Assembly: GCA_022264855.1 (NCBI GenBank)
Contig: JABYQU010000008.1
Coordinates: forward strand, 744,001-808,000
Direction: 5' to 3'
DNA length: 64,000 bases
Source: Lenzites betulinus
Taxonomy: Eukaryota; Basidiomycota; Agaricomycetes; Polyporales; Polyporaceae
The stretch's first letter is position 1, and every line of letters begins with the position of its first letter. The translations under genes and the position numbers were made by a program. The notes under the pieces are model-generated. The model saw only the letters and a list, made by a program, of their open reading frames with translations, had not been told where the DNA came from and searched no databases. Below, piece after piece: positions 34,662 to 46,183 of the stretch.

Positions 34662-35940
34662 CTAGTAGTATCCGAGGTCGCGCTGCGCAGCCCTCATGGG
34701 CTCGTACAGGCCGTGCTGTTCACCCAATGTGTAGGTGAGCGTCATGCGCTGCAGGATGGATGGACCTTCGTCCGGATCGCACTCGATCTGCGGAGCGTTT
34801 AGACTCAGACATGGCATGCACATGGCGCGTGCCGCGAGTACTTACTAAGGAGATGATGTCGTCCAAGAGGTGTGCTTGCCCGGCGGACATGCCGTGCAAG
34901 CCGACATAATTGGCGTTCACAATGTGAACGTGAAAGTGATCTACGACAATAAATGAGCCAAGGACTTACTCGAGTGGTAGGTCAGTGCGCTCACAGTACG
35001 ACGGCTGGTAATGGATGAACATCCGCAGGGAACCTTGCTCAAGCCCCCAGCGGTCCTTCGCCACTCGCGCTGCCTCTCGACGTATGCTCTTGAGCAACCC
35101 AATATGAGCCTTGTTCAAGTCTCGGAGGCTGCGGATGTCGCGGTTGAATGCGATGGCGACGAGGTAGAGTGAGCTGATGGTCGTGAGGTCCCACTTCATG
35201 TCTGGGAGGATTACATAGCCTGTTTCTGGTGCGGGATCGCGAAAGAGGATTTTGTCCACCTCCGACACGCCATTCAGTATGTTATCGACCCTGTATGGCA
35301 AGGCACGAGTCAGACCGAGGGTGTATGTGGGAGACAAATAACCTACCATTTTGTTCGTGACGGCGGGAAGGCGGATATGTATGGCTTCACTATACTTTCG
35401 TAGAGGGCTGGTGTCTCGTGGACGATGGCCACCTCCTGTGTGGAATACTGAGACACGCAGTGAGCGTAACGTATGCTGTATCTTGGAGGCAACCTACCTT
35501 ACGTACGTGAACCTCTGTCGCAGGGTGTATGATGTTTATCTTGACGTCCGGCCTGTCCGCGGAGGCATTTAGCCAACCAAATAACCATGTGTACTATCCG
35601 ACGTGAGCGTTTGAAGAGCTATTATGGACACCACGATCTCATGCGCACGTACGATGTCGGTACCCTCGATCAACTTCGTGTCTTTCAGCAACGCTGGGAG
35701 GAGTTGCTCCGCTTGGTCGGCTGTCAACGCCGTTTTCTCGATCCGTACAATCGCCTGCGCATGGTCGGAGGAGTTTCCGACGGGAAGTGTCCCAAGAAGG
35801 GTGAGGGCATGTGTGATAGAATCTGTAACAGGCTCATCGAGTTTCATGTTCGCCTGATGTGACCAATGCCACCGCGTACCTTCGTTCAGGACACGCTCAT
35901 AGCGGAATTGCTTGAGCACCGCGAAATCGTAATTGGCCAT
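34662..35940 (-). CDS. DCS1: Scavenger mRNA-decapping enzyme DcpS (HIT family)
   Basis: Hydrolyses the m7GpppN cap left after 3'-5' mRNA decay. Six exons: 35940-35653, 35593-35498, 35435-35347, 35290-34995, 34940-34856 and 34787-34662. Every intron is GT-AG and in frame. The N-terminal swapped domain has FRYERVLNEG and AIVRIEKTAL. The core has YVILPDMKWD, LYLVAIAFNRDIRSLRDL, and the HIT triad HFHVHIVNANY formed across the 34994-34941 intron, followed by GMSAGQAHLLDDIISL. The C-terminus ends GEQHGLYEPM... before TAG. All catalytic histidines are present. The start uses the ATG at 35940; the GTG three codons upstream is not used. Confidence 0.95.
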
Positions 35941-36431
35941 CTCTAGCACTTGTTCTTCCTAAAGATTGCAGTAATCTCGTATCACTATTCTCGCTCGGCC
36001 GGTAAGCCCTGCGTAGTATGTTGGAAAGTGGTACAGCGCGATGTGAATGCGTGAGGTTGCTGCGGCACTAGTCAGTATTAAATGCCTCCCTAGTACCAAC
36101 GTGCGATGGCATCGCATCAATCCTAAGTTGGCACTGAAACGCGCACGATGAATTGGAAGTAGGAAGCACGGGCGCTTCTGTAATACACCTTGGAAATGGA
36201 CGACGAGCATGTGTGCACCGTGCGCCGTGCACGTTTATCTCCATCGCACCTCCGCGATAGCCACCCATACACGTACCACCTGACACATTCTTCGAGAAGG
36301 CCCAGGATTGCATATATATGCCGCCAGGAGCTGCGTTGATGCCCCGAGCGGTCCTGTCAGCCTCTGTCCGAGTCGCAAGTTCCCCAGACGAAACGCGCGA
36401 AACGATGGTGTCTAACAACTGGAAGCACGGC

Positions 36432-38286
36432 ATGATATCACTGACATGGGCCGTGTATTCTGTTATGGCCGTACCTGTGGTACAGAGTCTGTATACGCTC
36501 CCTCGCGGTAAGCATGCTCTTATTCCGCCTCGAATTTAATAGGTTTCGAGCTTACGACTCGCCATCGTTCAAAACGGCGAACTTTAGATATCTCCAGTGG
36601 CATTACCTCTCGATCTGATGACATTGACCTCAACCCGTATCCACACAAACCGCGTCTGACCTTTCGGCAAGATGGTACCTTCAAAATCACCGTCTTCTCC
36701 GACCTTCACTTTGGTGAAAACCCATGGGACGATTGGGGCCCCCAGCAGGACGTCAATAGTCTCGCCCTGATGAACACCGTCCTCGATGACGAGAAACCGG
36801 ACTACGTGTATGCAGCACTGTTTCGCGGTGTCTGGATGACCACTGATTTGCCATTCTATTTGGTAGGGTTTTGAACGGCGATCTCATCACTGGCGAGAGT
36901 AAGTATTGTATTCCTGGGGTGTTATGTCAAGACCGCTTACAAGGCTTCAGATACATTCCGCGAGAATTCCACCACGTTGATCGACGAAATTGTTGCCCCG
37001 CTCAACGCGCTCAAGATTCCATTCTCTTCCACTCATGGCGTAAGTGGGCAGTTCAAGTAACAACCTAAAAATACTGATGGGCTGGCAGAACCATGATAAT
37101 GAGCCGAACATAACCCATGCGGAAGAAATCCGGCGCGAGCTCAAGGTTGCGCCTTTGAGTTATACACGTGAGGCACCATCCTGGGCCAACGGAGAGGGGT
37201 ATGGGCCTGGGACATACTGGGTTCCAGTAAGTCGGATGCGTAGAATCCACTACGAACGTGCTTGTTGCTGAGCGCGCGTTTGAGTTCAGGTTTACACGAA
37301 GTTGTCTGGTTCGTGTCGAAAAAACGTAACCACCGTATCACCATACTGACGGTGGTTGGTACAGATCACAACCCCTCACTTATCCTTTGGTTCTTCGACT
37401 CTCGCGGTGCGTCTTGATCCACCGCCTCAACTGTAACCATGCTGACACTTGTCCATGTTTGTGATTCAGGGGGTTTCAGTGAGGGAGCAAACTCGACAGC
37501 TTTGCCCGACTGGGTCGACGCGAAGGTCGCAATTTGGATTGAATTGACCGTCGCAAAGATGAACGCTGCGTGGGGCCCTGCCGATAAAGCCAAACGAGGT
37601 TCTCTTGCCTTCGTGCACATTCCTCCGTAAGCTACCATCTTGATTTTTTGTGGTTTCCTCCGATAAGTGTATGTATATTCGTTCAGGCATGCGGTACAAG
37701 CTTTGCAACCCGGCCTGAACAGCACTCAAGATCCAGGTCTTAATGGCAAGTTGTCAATCCTCTCCGGATCGAAGCCACCACACTCATGAGAACGACCACT
37801 TCACAGATGACCTCCTCGGCTCCGGTTCCACTCAAGCTTCCGGAGATCCGGCCAATAGTGGAAACGACCAACCCTTCTGGGACGCTGTGAATGCAGAAAT
37901 CGAGAACCTTCACGGCGTTATTTCTGGCCATGGTGCGTTTCAGCTCACTTTGACAAATCTTGCACTCATATGTCTTATGATGGCGTTGTATCCTGCTCGC
38001 TTGCAGATCACGGTAATGAGTGGTGCAAGCGCGAACCGACAAAGAACGTCATTTTCTGCTTCGATAAGCATTCTGGGTATATATTTTGTATGATGTTCGC
38101 AGGCTCTGTAGCTAATCAGTTAACATCTGCTCCAGGTATGGAGGCTACAGCGATTCCGACTGGGGGCACGGCGTGCGCAACGTCCTGTTCAAGACCCCAA
38201 ACCCAAGCGTGGGCCCAGACACATGGATTAGGATGCAAGACGGGGAGATACACGCGCGCATCACCATGGATCGCTCGTATAATTGA
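36432..38286 (+). CDS. Calcineurin-like metallophosphoesterase (purple-acid-phosphatase-like)
   Basis: About ten short exons splice to one frame. All metal-binding motifs are present: FSDLHFG, NGDLITGE, HGNHDNE (formed across the intron near 37033) and ISGHDHGNEW. Other recognisable blocks are LTFRQDGTFKITV and LILWFFDSRGGFSEG; the C-terminus reads GYSDSDWGHGVRNVLFKTPN. The N-terminus (MISLTWAVYSVMAVPVVQSL) looks like a signal peptide, so a secreted or vacuolar phosphatase is likely. It resembles fungal Dcr2-type phosphoesterases, but the substrate is unknown. The intron at 37746-37806 uses a GC donor (G|GCAAGT). The stop is 228 bp before copy B of the 926-bp element. Confidence 0.9.
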
Positions 38287-38513
38287 CGAAACGAGCCTTG
38301 TTCACTAGTGAATGGTCACAAACAGAACCTTGTGCTTCTCAGGTTGTCTCACTCGCTCCCGCTACACGCAGCAAGACATCTCCCGCAAAAACCCTGTCCA
38401 TGATACATATGGTATGGTTCCATCAACAGCGCGAGTCCGACTGACCAGAACCGCCATCGCCTACCTTTTGTTCGTGCGGCATTGTGGCGTTCAGTAGACT
38501 CCGGCGCATGTAC

Positions 38514-39439
38514 TGGGGACCGGCAACGCTAGGCCAAAATCCTGGAGCGCGCGTCCAGAGCGCCCGCACTCCGCTTACGGTCGGTTAATTTCAAGCAATC
38601 TTAGCGGTGTCCTGGATCAATTCGGCATTCACGGCAGGTTTTTATCTACAACGTGTGTCCGGGCGGCAGCAGTCCGGCATGCGATGTTGTGGCTGAGAGT
38701 GGCTGCGAACACGGTATTTAACGGTACGAGGCATACTCCTCCAGCCTCGCTGCTCATATGGGCCCAAATTATATTGGGACGTGTAGCTTAATGTGCCATC
38801 TGATGATTCTCCGAATTCGATTTGGCAAAAACAGCTGCTTGCTCCCTGCGGATAACATCTTAGTGAGAAATACCCTCAAACACCGTCCAAAACACCTGAA
38901 ATCTCGACATATGGCAGATATGAACACATTTGCGCGAAATCGCTACCGAAGAATTTGAAGGATTACGTCGCCGTAGCCTGCCTATGCAGTTCTGGGGAAA
39001 ACGTTGGGGCCGATCCGTCGGAGTTGTCCTTGCATGTTGTACAGGGGCCGCAAACGCCCATGTCATTTTGGGATTCGTGGGGTCTAGTGGGCTCGCCAAC
39101 CGCCGTAAACCCTTTCAACACTATTTAGGATGCATAAGACATGTTATAAGCCAGTTTCCTGTCCGATTCGAGGGCGGGATCCAGTAAACGGCTTTTGCAC
39201 ACTCCCTCACTTCACTGAGCGCACATACCACGACTGACCATGTCGATGTATCGCGTATGGACGTATATGACGTAGATTTCAATGTCCGACCGCCTAGATA
39301 CAAGTGCTGAGGACCAACAGATAGCACGGCATCTCTCGGCGACAGTCCAATCGCTCACTCCATCATATCTACTTGATTCCCGCGGGCGCTCACCCGTAAA
39401 CGCCCTGGACACATTTTCTGGCGTGGTTGCCGGTCCCCA
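38514..39439 (-). mobile_element. 926-bp non-autonomous TIR element, copy B
   Basis: Reverse-oriented copy of 15936-16861 with the same length and the same TGGGGACCGGCAAC ends. It differs by only a few substitutions. The 7-bp target duplication CATGTAC is at 38507-38513 and 39440-39446. Nothing coding was recognised. Confidence 0.92.
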
Positions 39440-39446
39440 CATGTAC

Positions 39447-40479
39447 AGAGATGTACAGTCGGTGTGGATCGCGTCGTTGAGCGCCCAACCGGCGGTGGAG
39501 AAGTCCTGGATTGCAGACTGTCGCTACACGCACGTAAGCAGTTATTATTAATCTCGTCTTGTCTTCTTCGCGGTGTATGCCATAACGGTAAATATGATAT
39601 ACTATCGCGCTCAGAAACGCGCTCAAGAGCCATGGGCCAATGTTTCTACTGCGCCACCATCAGCCCGGGTTCGCAGCTGTGGGCAATTCGATAATAGTGT
39701 TCGGACCTCCCCTGATCTCCCAGTCCAAAGTCTCAAACATCCTGAGACAGGTGCGTCTTTCTCCACTCAGTGCGTTGAAGCAACTGAGCGAGCTTACTGT
39801 GACAAAAGAGCCTTTCCGTAGCTCTGAGCAGCTCATATTCTGTGAGTCTGTCAAGTGCACGCATCCCTATCCGACTGCGCCCGGAAGCGGACGCTTGAAC
39901 TAATACGCTTGACAACAATTCATTCAGTGAACTCGAAGAACGCTCGCGCCCGCCATCACCGCCCAGCACGCGCCGTCACCGAAGTCCTTCTGGGCCGATG
40001 TGGCCACCCGTGATGGCTCATAAACGGCAAGCACGCGGGACTTTTACCGGTGCCTCACAGCGCAAAGGCTACCGCGGTTGATGACAAGAGACCCTGCACG
40101 ATCCGCGTCCGTTCTGTGGGGCGGTGACGCGAGGACGGCTTACAAAAAGGCGACACGCTCTAATGTAGGGAGCGTGATGTCCCTGCCCCCATTGCTGCTC
40201 ACCGCCTTCTCCTCTCGGGAAGGGGCCCTGTGCTGTGGACGTACTTGAAGCCCCGCGAACGACCCTTGCAAGCGAAGAGGAGCCTCCCCAGAGCTGCACT
40301 GGATGTTTACGCTTGACGATCTCCTGCAGGATCCCCTGTACAACCTCCCCAAGCTTTTGATAGTGAGGGTGCGTGCACTGGACGCATATGTCGGCTACGG
40401 GAGTGTGTGCTGAATGCGAATTCGACAGTATTCCGGATGTCAGTCTTATTTCTTTTCTTTCGTTGAAGTGACTGCGAGC
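39447..40479. other. Gene-free stretch of about 1 kb
   Basis: No gene is seen. The first exon and promoter of the DUF6533-type gene probably begin near its right edge. Confidence 0.4.
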
Positions 40480-42118
40480 CCAAACTAAAGCATTGGCGGA
40501 TGTAGTGATCTCAGCTGTCGTTCTGGTATGTGTCAAGCAATTTCGCCCCGTCATCCGCTCCTGACCGACCGTCGTATGCATAGCTCTTGGACTACGCCTC
40601 GACGTTAGAGAATGAGGTAAGCCCAACAATCTCTGCATAGAAGGTGCTGAGATTGATCACTCTAGCATAGGTCAAATTCATTTGGCCATCGCGCTGGAAC
40701 GTCGTCAAATTGATCTTCCTCGTCAACCGGTACTCGCCCTTCGTCGACGTCATCATAAACATCTGCTGTGAGTGCAGTGCTTTTGTAGGGACCCGAAGAC
40801 GACTGAAGTGCCTCAGTGATGATGGTCCCGATGCCTGCGGAGGTTCGTTCTCATCCGCACACAAGTCACTGTCAGGAGCATAAATTCACAGCAGGATTTC
40901 CTAGTCATGCCCGCCTCTGTTCGAAGCGATGGTCGGTGAGTTCATCGGATCGGCAGCTATTGCGGTATACTGTATATATCTAATGCAACCTTGACAGGCA
41001 CCTATGCGATCGGTTGTCTAGCCTCCGAATGTCAGGCCAAGTTCTGTTGCAGACTTAACTTCCTCCTGCTGTACTCATACAGATTCCATTAGTGATTCTG
41101 ATGGCGCGAACGCTGGCATTGTACGATTTTTCGAACATGGTCCTCTGCATCATGGTAGTATTAGGCCTCGGCATCCTCGTAAGTTTGTTCACAACCTCAC
41201 GAGGGACACACGCTGAGTGGGCATCTTATCAGGTCCCCTCTGTGGCTATAAGTACCCCTTTCCTCCACACCTTGGCATGTAGGTCGCACCCCTATACAGC
41301 TTTGAACGGAAGCAAGTACTGATCTCTGCTTCTGCACAGACCCCAGCGACGCCGTCATCCGTGTCATTGGCTGTGTGCCAGGCGCAGAGGACCGCCCGTT
41401 GTGGCCTTTTTACTTGTCCGTGTTGATATCGGAGACGGGTATGTCCAAGGAGAGGATTTCTAGATCACCCGGTTGCTGAGCAGGTGCTGCACAGTCGTGG
41501 TCATATTGACCATGTATAAGATGTGGGAGGGTTCCGGTAAGTCCTTACAGACCTCAGGTGATGCCGTGAACTGAGGCGGAAACGACAGATACTAGGCATC
41601 ACCGGTCGGTACTCGTGCGCAGAACGTATCGTGATGGTAAGCTCCATGGACCGGGTAGTCGCTGCGTAGTAACGAAGCCTGATCGTTGGTCCGCAGGGTC
41701 CCTCTACTATTTCGTCATCCTCGCGTTCTCCGTCGCGAACCTGTGCCTCATGCTGACTGCGCCGGTACGCACATTGTACACCCGGCTTTGATCCATTTCT
41801 GACGAACACGCAGAAAGCCGCCTCGTCCGCCATGCAGATGTAAGTCTATCCGGAACGCACTCGGCGATGCCCGTACATCGAGGCGCAGTCTGTGATCCTA
41901 ACACACATCTCCACAGGCCCCTGAGGGTAGTCCACAGCACGCTGTGCACACGCGTGCTCCTCAACCTCCGCGCGGTCGCCGCGAAGCTCTCAGACCTCAG
42001 TCTTCAAGACTTCCAACAGAGCCGCCTTGAGTTCGAGCTGTCAGCGGACACGCGCAATAACATGTCGCTCTTCGACATCGAGCTGGATACGCTGGAGGAC
42101 GACTACCGGTATCGCTGA
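40480..42118 (+). CDS. DUF6533-type seven-helix membrane protein, many short exons
   Basis: A family typical of agaricomycetes with GPCR-like topology and unknown ligand. Recognisable exons: about 40486-40525 (ADVVISAVVL), 40584-40616 (LLDYASTLENE), 40671-40767 (VKFIWPSRWNVVKLIFLVNR, YSPFVDVIINIC; the DUF6533 signature), one near 41083 (VILMARTLALYDFSNMVLCI), one near 41340 (GCVPGAEDRPLW), one near 41700 (SLYYFVILAFSVANLCLMLT) and the last, 41917-42118 (RVVHSTLCTRVLLNLRAVAA then an acidic tail). No start ATG could be fixed: the frame upstream of 40486 meets a stop, so a 5' exon is missing from my model. Intermediate exon borders are approximate. Confidence 0.65.
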
Positions 42119-42302
42119 GTGGGTCCACGTGAGCGGAAGGCGGGTCTGGATGGTTATGTGTGGCCGGTATTGAAGCTGGTGAGCATTCCTCTACTGCAAG
42201 ACCTAAACCCGGACCGGCATCTATGTATTGTCTGACATCGCGTATCGTCTAGGCGTGCTTCCGCCGTTCGCTGTGAATACCTCCCATGCCGCCCATCTGA
42301 CA

Positions 42303-43850
42303 TCACCACCCCCTCTTCTCAAAATCCGCAAGCATATCCCGTGTACTCTGCGCGATGGAGACGAGCGAGTCCCTTGGCATGCCCAGCAGGCGCTCCATGC
42401 GCGCCGTGTCGAATGCGTAGAGGTGCGCGGCCTGGGACGCGTCGTACGTCGCGTCGCCGCGGGCGATAGACCCCCGCGTGTACGGCTGCGGGCTCAGCGC
42501 GCGTGCGGCATCCACTGCGGGAAAGGGGTATCAGTATGGGTCCGAGCGCGTTGTACGCTACTAGGAGGGGTGGGGGACGGTCCACGTACGCCAGTCTTGC
42601 CACATGAACGACTCTGTAGATATATGCGCGTCAACGTCAGCTCGGATTCACCCCACGCGAGTGCGGAAGGCTGAAGACGGACCCTTGTTGACGGTGATGC
42701 GCTGCGCGCCGGCTTCGGGGCGCTCGATGGCGCGGACGTGCGCGAGGGCGACGTCGCGCACGTCGACCCAGGCCATTCCGTTCGTCGTGAGCGCCGCGTT
42801 GTCTTTGGCGTTCTGGAGGACGGTCATGTGCCACTCGATTATGGAGGCGTTCGCTGAGGCTAGCGATGCGACCTCGTTGAGGATGGGCTAGGGGGAGCAG
42901 TGAGTACTGATCGAATTGCAGCCTTTAGGTGAATAAATGCATACCCCGAAGATCTACAGAACGCACGGTGAGTGACATGTTGCATTAAGGAGTATCCTAG
43001 CATGTACTCACGGCTGGCGGCGCGATGGTAGTGATGTCCCATGCGACCTCGTTCTTGTGGTCCTCATAAAACTTCCAGGCCGCTGTGCGTTCCAGTCAGC
43101 ATCCACTGGCATGTGTCCAAGACCGTTGACAAAACTGACCTCGTTCCGCCAGGACCTTCGACGCAAAGTACTTGAGAGCATTCGGAGAGTTGCGGCCCTC
43201 CCGCTGCACGATGTCGACGGCCTCGTCGTTCCAGTCATCCTCAGTGTAGGTGTGCGGGACGTTTGTAAGTCGAACCATGGCTGCTGTCGAAGTCGTGATC
43301 ACTATCCGGCGTACTTGGGACCTACCCGTGGCGTCAGTAAAAAGCCCCTGCCCCTGCCTATGCAGAGAGCACATGTGCGTACCCATTCTTCAGCGCGCTG
43401 TTCAGTATGCTGAGCGTCCCTCGAACAGCAGGCTGGATAATGTCTACAAGAAAAGCATTGGAGCTCGTCAGCGAATTCGACTGTACGTAGGAGCAACTGT
43501 ACCATCCGGTTCGACAGCATTCCAGTGGTACGGCGATGCGAGATGCTCAATAGCGTCAACACCCTTGACTACCTCGTCGAACGCGCCATCCTGTCCATGA
43601 CATCAGGTTAGCAGCCCACGGCCCATCAGAGCACTTTGACACATACCGCTTCGATGTCGGGTACGACGACAAGCTCGAGGCGGTCACCATACGAGCTGAA
43701 CGTGCTTTTCACGAAGTCCCCGCGGGCAGCGGCGCGGACCACAGCCCGTACAAGGAACCCGTGCTCGAGGAGGGTGCGGACGACCCACATCCCGACGTAG
43801 CCGTTCGCGCCTGTGACGAGCACCTTGCTTTCGGGGGTAATTGCTGGCAT
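42303..43850 (-). CDS. NAD(P)-dependent extended SDR (dihydroflavonol-reductase-like)
   Basis: The Rossmann start KVLVTGANGYVGMWVVRTLL contains TGxxGxxG. After spliced exons (DGAFDEVVKGVDAIEHLASP, DIIQPAVRGTLSILNSALKN) comes RIVITTSTAAMVRL and then the catalytic YxxxK (KYFASKVLAER). Further blocks are EVAWDITTIAPPA, GMAWVDVRDVALAHVRAIER and a C-terminal ARMERLLGMPRDSLVSIAQS. Length and order fit fungal ketone/aldehyde reductases of the yeast Gre2 type. About eight exons; the start ATG at 43850 is the only one ahead of the GxxGxxG motif. Substrate unknown. Confidence 0.87.
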
Positions 43851-45064
43851 TGTTTAGTGTGGCGGGGTCTTGCGTATGGGGGAGTACTTCAAGTTTGAGA
43901 ATCTGAGTGTCTTGCTATGCAGACCTTCGACCTCGCTCGCTCGGTATGTTTTATACATGCTGGACGCTCTCCGACGTCCCTGGATGCATCTATTGTCCGG
44001 TTCGGACTTGGTGAACGTGACTGTAGTCAGCCCAAGCCCCATCGCGTACCGCGAGCTGCGCACCCGCATTCCTAAGCCGTTAAGCTCGCGAAGCAGGCGT
44101 CGTCGATAGCAGGTGTGCTGCATTTGCAACGCGTTCATAGCCGCTAAGTTCTCAACTTCTGCTGGAGCCCTATTTCGACGGCCGTAGGAGTATCAGGCGC
44201 TTACTAACTTCTGCGTCCGTACTGCGCACTGCGCACAGGGCTCGGCCAGGGCGTTGAGTCCGAGGTAGCAGGCACTCAACGACACTCTTTCTCTGAACGC
44301 ATGCTCCTTTGTGCTCCTTTGTGGATAACCGGACGATGTTTCTCAGGCTACTAGCGGCGGTTCGGAGATAGGCGTAGTACGTCGGGAGGTGCCCTCGTGT
44401 TTTGGGTGTGCATATATGCGAGCCGTAAGAACTTGAAGGTCGTAGAGCTTAGCGCTCAGCGCTTAGTAGCGGAGCATTATACCTATTACGTAACGCTTAA
44501 GTGTATCATTATGTGCGCTTCGAAATATCACACTCACTCGCTCACTTGGTGTACGACCGCGTGAAGCAGCAGCCGTGCTCCCTTGTGTTCCTGCGGCCGT
44601 GCACCCAAATGAGAGTTGCTTGCAAGAGTCGCTCGCCAGCGAACCTGTATACGGCCCATCGCGGGGAAGCAGGCTGAATGCGGCGGTTACGTCATGACAA
44701 CCATGCTGGCAGCAGTACGAAGTGCGTGCACGACGTTTGTCTCTCTGTTTCCTTACTACCACCAGCAGTACTTACTGACTACATTGTGTACATTATACAG
44801 GATCGTCGCTTGTGTGGTCGCAAGGTCCACCGGACCGTGATCAGGGTCAGAATACCGCGTAGAAGTACAACAGAATCACAGTCGAGCGCCAGGAAATCAG
44901 GTACGTACTTCGTCATATATGCATCTCAGTGCCGGTCGGCCGCAGCTCTCGCTCATGTCATCCTTCGTGCGCAGACTCACGAACCTCTGCGCGCTGTGCA
45001 TCACAGCTTGACAGAACCCCGCGTGCACGCCGCCCTTAGATCCAGCCTGAGATCCGAAAACACA
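43851..45064. other. Gene-free stretch of 1.2 kb
   Basis: Divergent upstream region of the reductase and the tocopherol-cyclase-like gene. The open frame upstream of 45065 shows no conserved residues and is treated as noncoding. A short direct repeat GTGCTCCTTTGTG is near 44310-44330. Confidence 0.45.
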
Positions 45065-46183
45065 ATGCTTTCCATATTCCGGCAGCAAGACCACTTCGCC
45101 CCGCACCTCTCGCGCAAGTTCGACGGCTACTACACCCGCGCACAAACCGAGGACGGCGGTACGATCGCGGTCATCTTCTGCAGAGTCGAGAATGCGAAGA
45201 AACACGGGAACCTCGTCTTCCTCCTCTACGAGCCCCCCGAGGCCGTTCCCGGGTCCGGCCCAACGCTCCCCGCGTTCAAATACCAGTGGTTCCCCGAGCA
45301 CTTCGACATCCACATCGACGAGCCCGCCCCCGGGAAGCCGCAGGCGTTCAGCATCACCGCTCCGGGCTTGGGGCGCATGTCCGTCAGCGCGTCCACGATC
45401 GAGTACGACATCCACGCGCCCGATCTCGCCGTCCGCCTCCACCTCGTCGTCACCGCGCACACGCCCTGGTCCCCCTCATCCCCCTCCGCCGCCGCAGACG
45501 CGCTGAGCGGCCCCATGGGCGCGGCGCTCCTCCGCCTCTCCCCGCTCCTCCCGCTGAACTGGCACGTCCGCTCCACGCACAGCGCCGCGTCCTACACGCT
45601 CGCGCGCGGGCCCGCATCCGCACAAGGCGCCGCGCGCGCACACGCCGAGAAGAACTGGGGCGCCGCCTTCCCCGCGGGCTGGCTCTGGTGCCAGGCGTTC
45701 TCCGCGGACCCTGACCCCTCGCGTACACACTCATTGTGCTTCGCGGGCGGGCAGGCTCTCCCGGGCGTGCCCCTTCAGGCGTACCTCGTCGGGTACCGTT
45801 CCCCGCGGCTCGGCGCATGGGACTTCCGGCCCCCATGGGCACTCGCTCTGGGCGCGGTGGGCCCGTTCCTAAGCGTGCAGCGCGACAGTCGCGCAGGGAC
45901 CGTTGTGCTGTGCGTCTCGACGTGGTTCCGGCGGCTCGAGGTGCGCGTCGCGGCGCCCCCGGGCAGCTTTGTGGGCGTGACGGCGCCGCTGCGGGACGGA
46001 CACGAGCTGGACTACGCGTGGGAGAGCTTTCGGGCGACGGTGCGCGTGCGGGCGTATGCGAGGCGGTGGCCGTGGATGGGCTGGGAGCTCGTCGAGGAGG
46101 CGGAGTTGGGGCGCACGGCGGAGGGGGGCGCGTGTGGTGCGCTGGAGTTTGGAGGCGCGTTTTCGCATTTGGTCAAGGTGTAG
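45065..46183 (+). CDS. Tocopherol-cyclase-like family protein
   Basis: An intronless frame of 372 residues. Characteristic blocks are KFDGYYTRAQTEDGG near the N-terminus, FKYQWFPEHFDIH, LNWHVRSTHSAASYTL, HAEKNWGAAFPAGWLWCQAF, WDFRPPWALALG and APPGSFVGVTAPLRDGH, with a terminal ALEFGGAF. The HAEKNWG...F..GW.W pattern is the hallmark of the tocopherol cyclase fold (PF14249-type, by recollection). Fungi lack the tocopherol pathway, so the substrate is unknown; lipid or polyketide cyclisation or a lipocalin-like binding role are possibilities. The ATG at 45065 is chosen because conservation begins there. Confidence 0.75.
   Translation: MLSIFRQQDHFAPHLSRKFDGYYTRAQTEDGGTIAVIFCRVENAKKHGNLVFLLYEPPEAVPGSGPTLPAFKYQWFPEHFDIHIDEPAPGKPQAFSITAPGLGRMSVSASTIEYDIHAPDLAVRLHLVVTAHTPWSPSSPSAAADALSGPMGAALLRLSPLLPLNWHVRSTHSAASYTLARGPASAQGAARAHAEKNWGAAFPAGWLWCQAFSADPDPSRTHSLCFAGGQALPGVPLQAYLVGYRSPRLGAWDFRPPWALALGAVGPFLSVQRDSRAGTVVLCVSTWFRRLEVRVAAPPGSFVGVTAPLRDGHELDYAWESFRATVRVRAYARRWPWMGWELVEEAELGRTAEGGACGALEFGGAFSHLVKV

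Noticed and set aside
40592..40864. 90-codon minus frame over the DUF6533 exons
   Set aside because: The plus strand carries the recognisable DUF6533 signature with matching splice sites; the minus frame is its shadow.
44678..45064. 129-codon N-terminal extension of the tocopherol-cyclase-like frame
   Set aside because: No conserved or coding-like residues; family similarity begins at the ATG at 45065.
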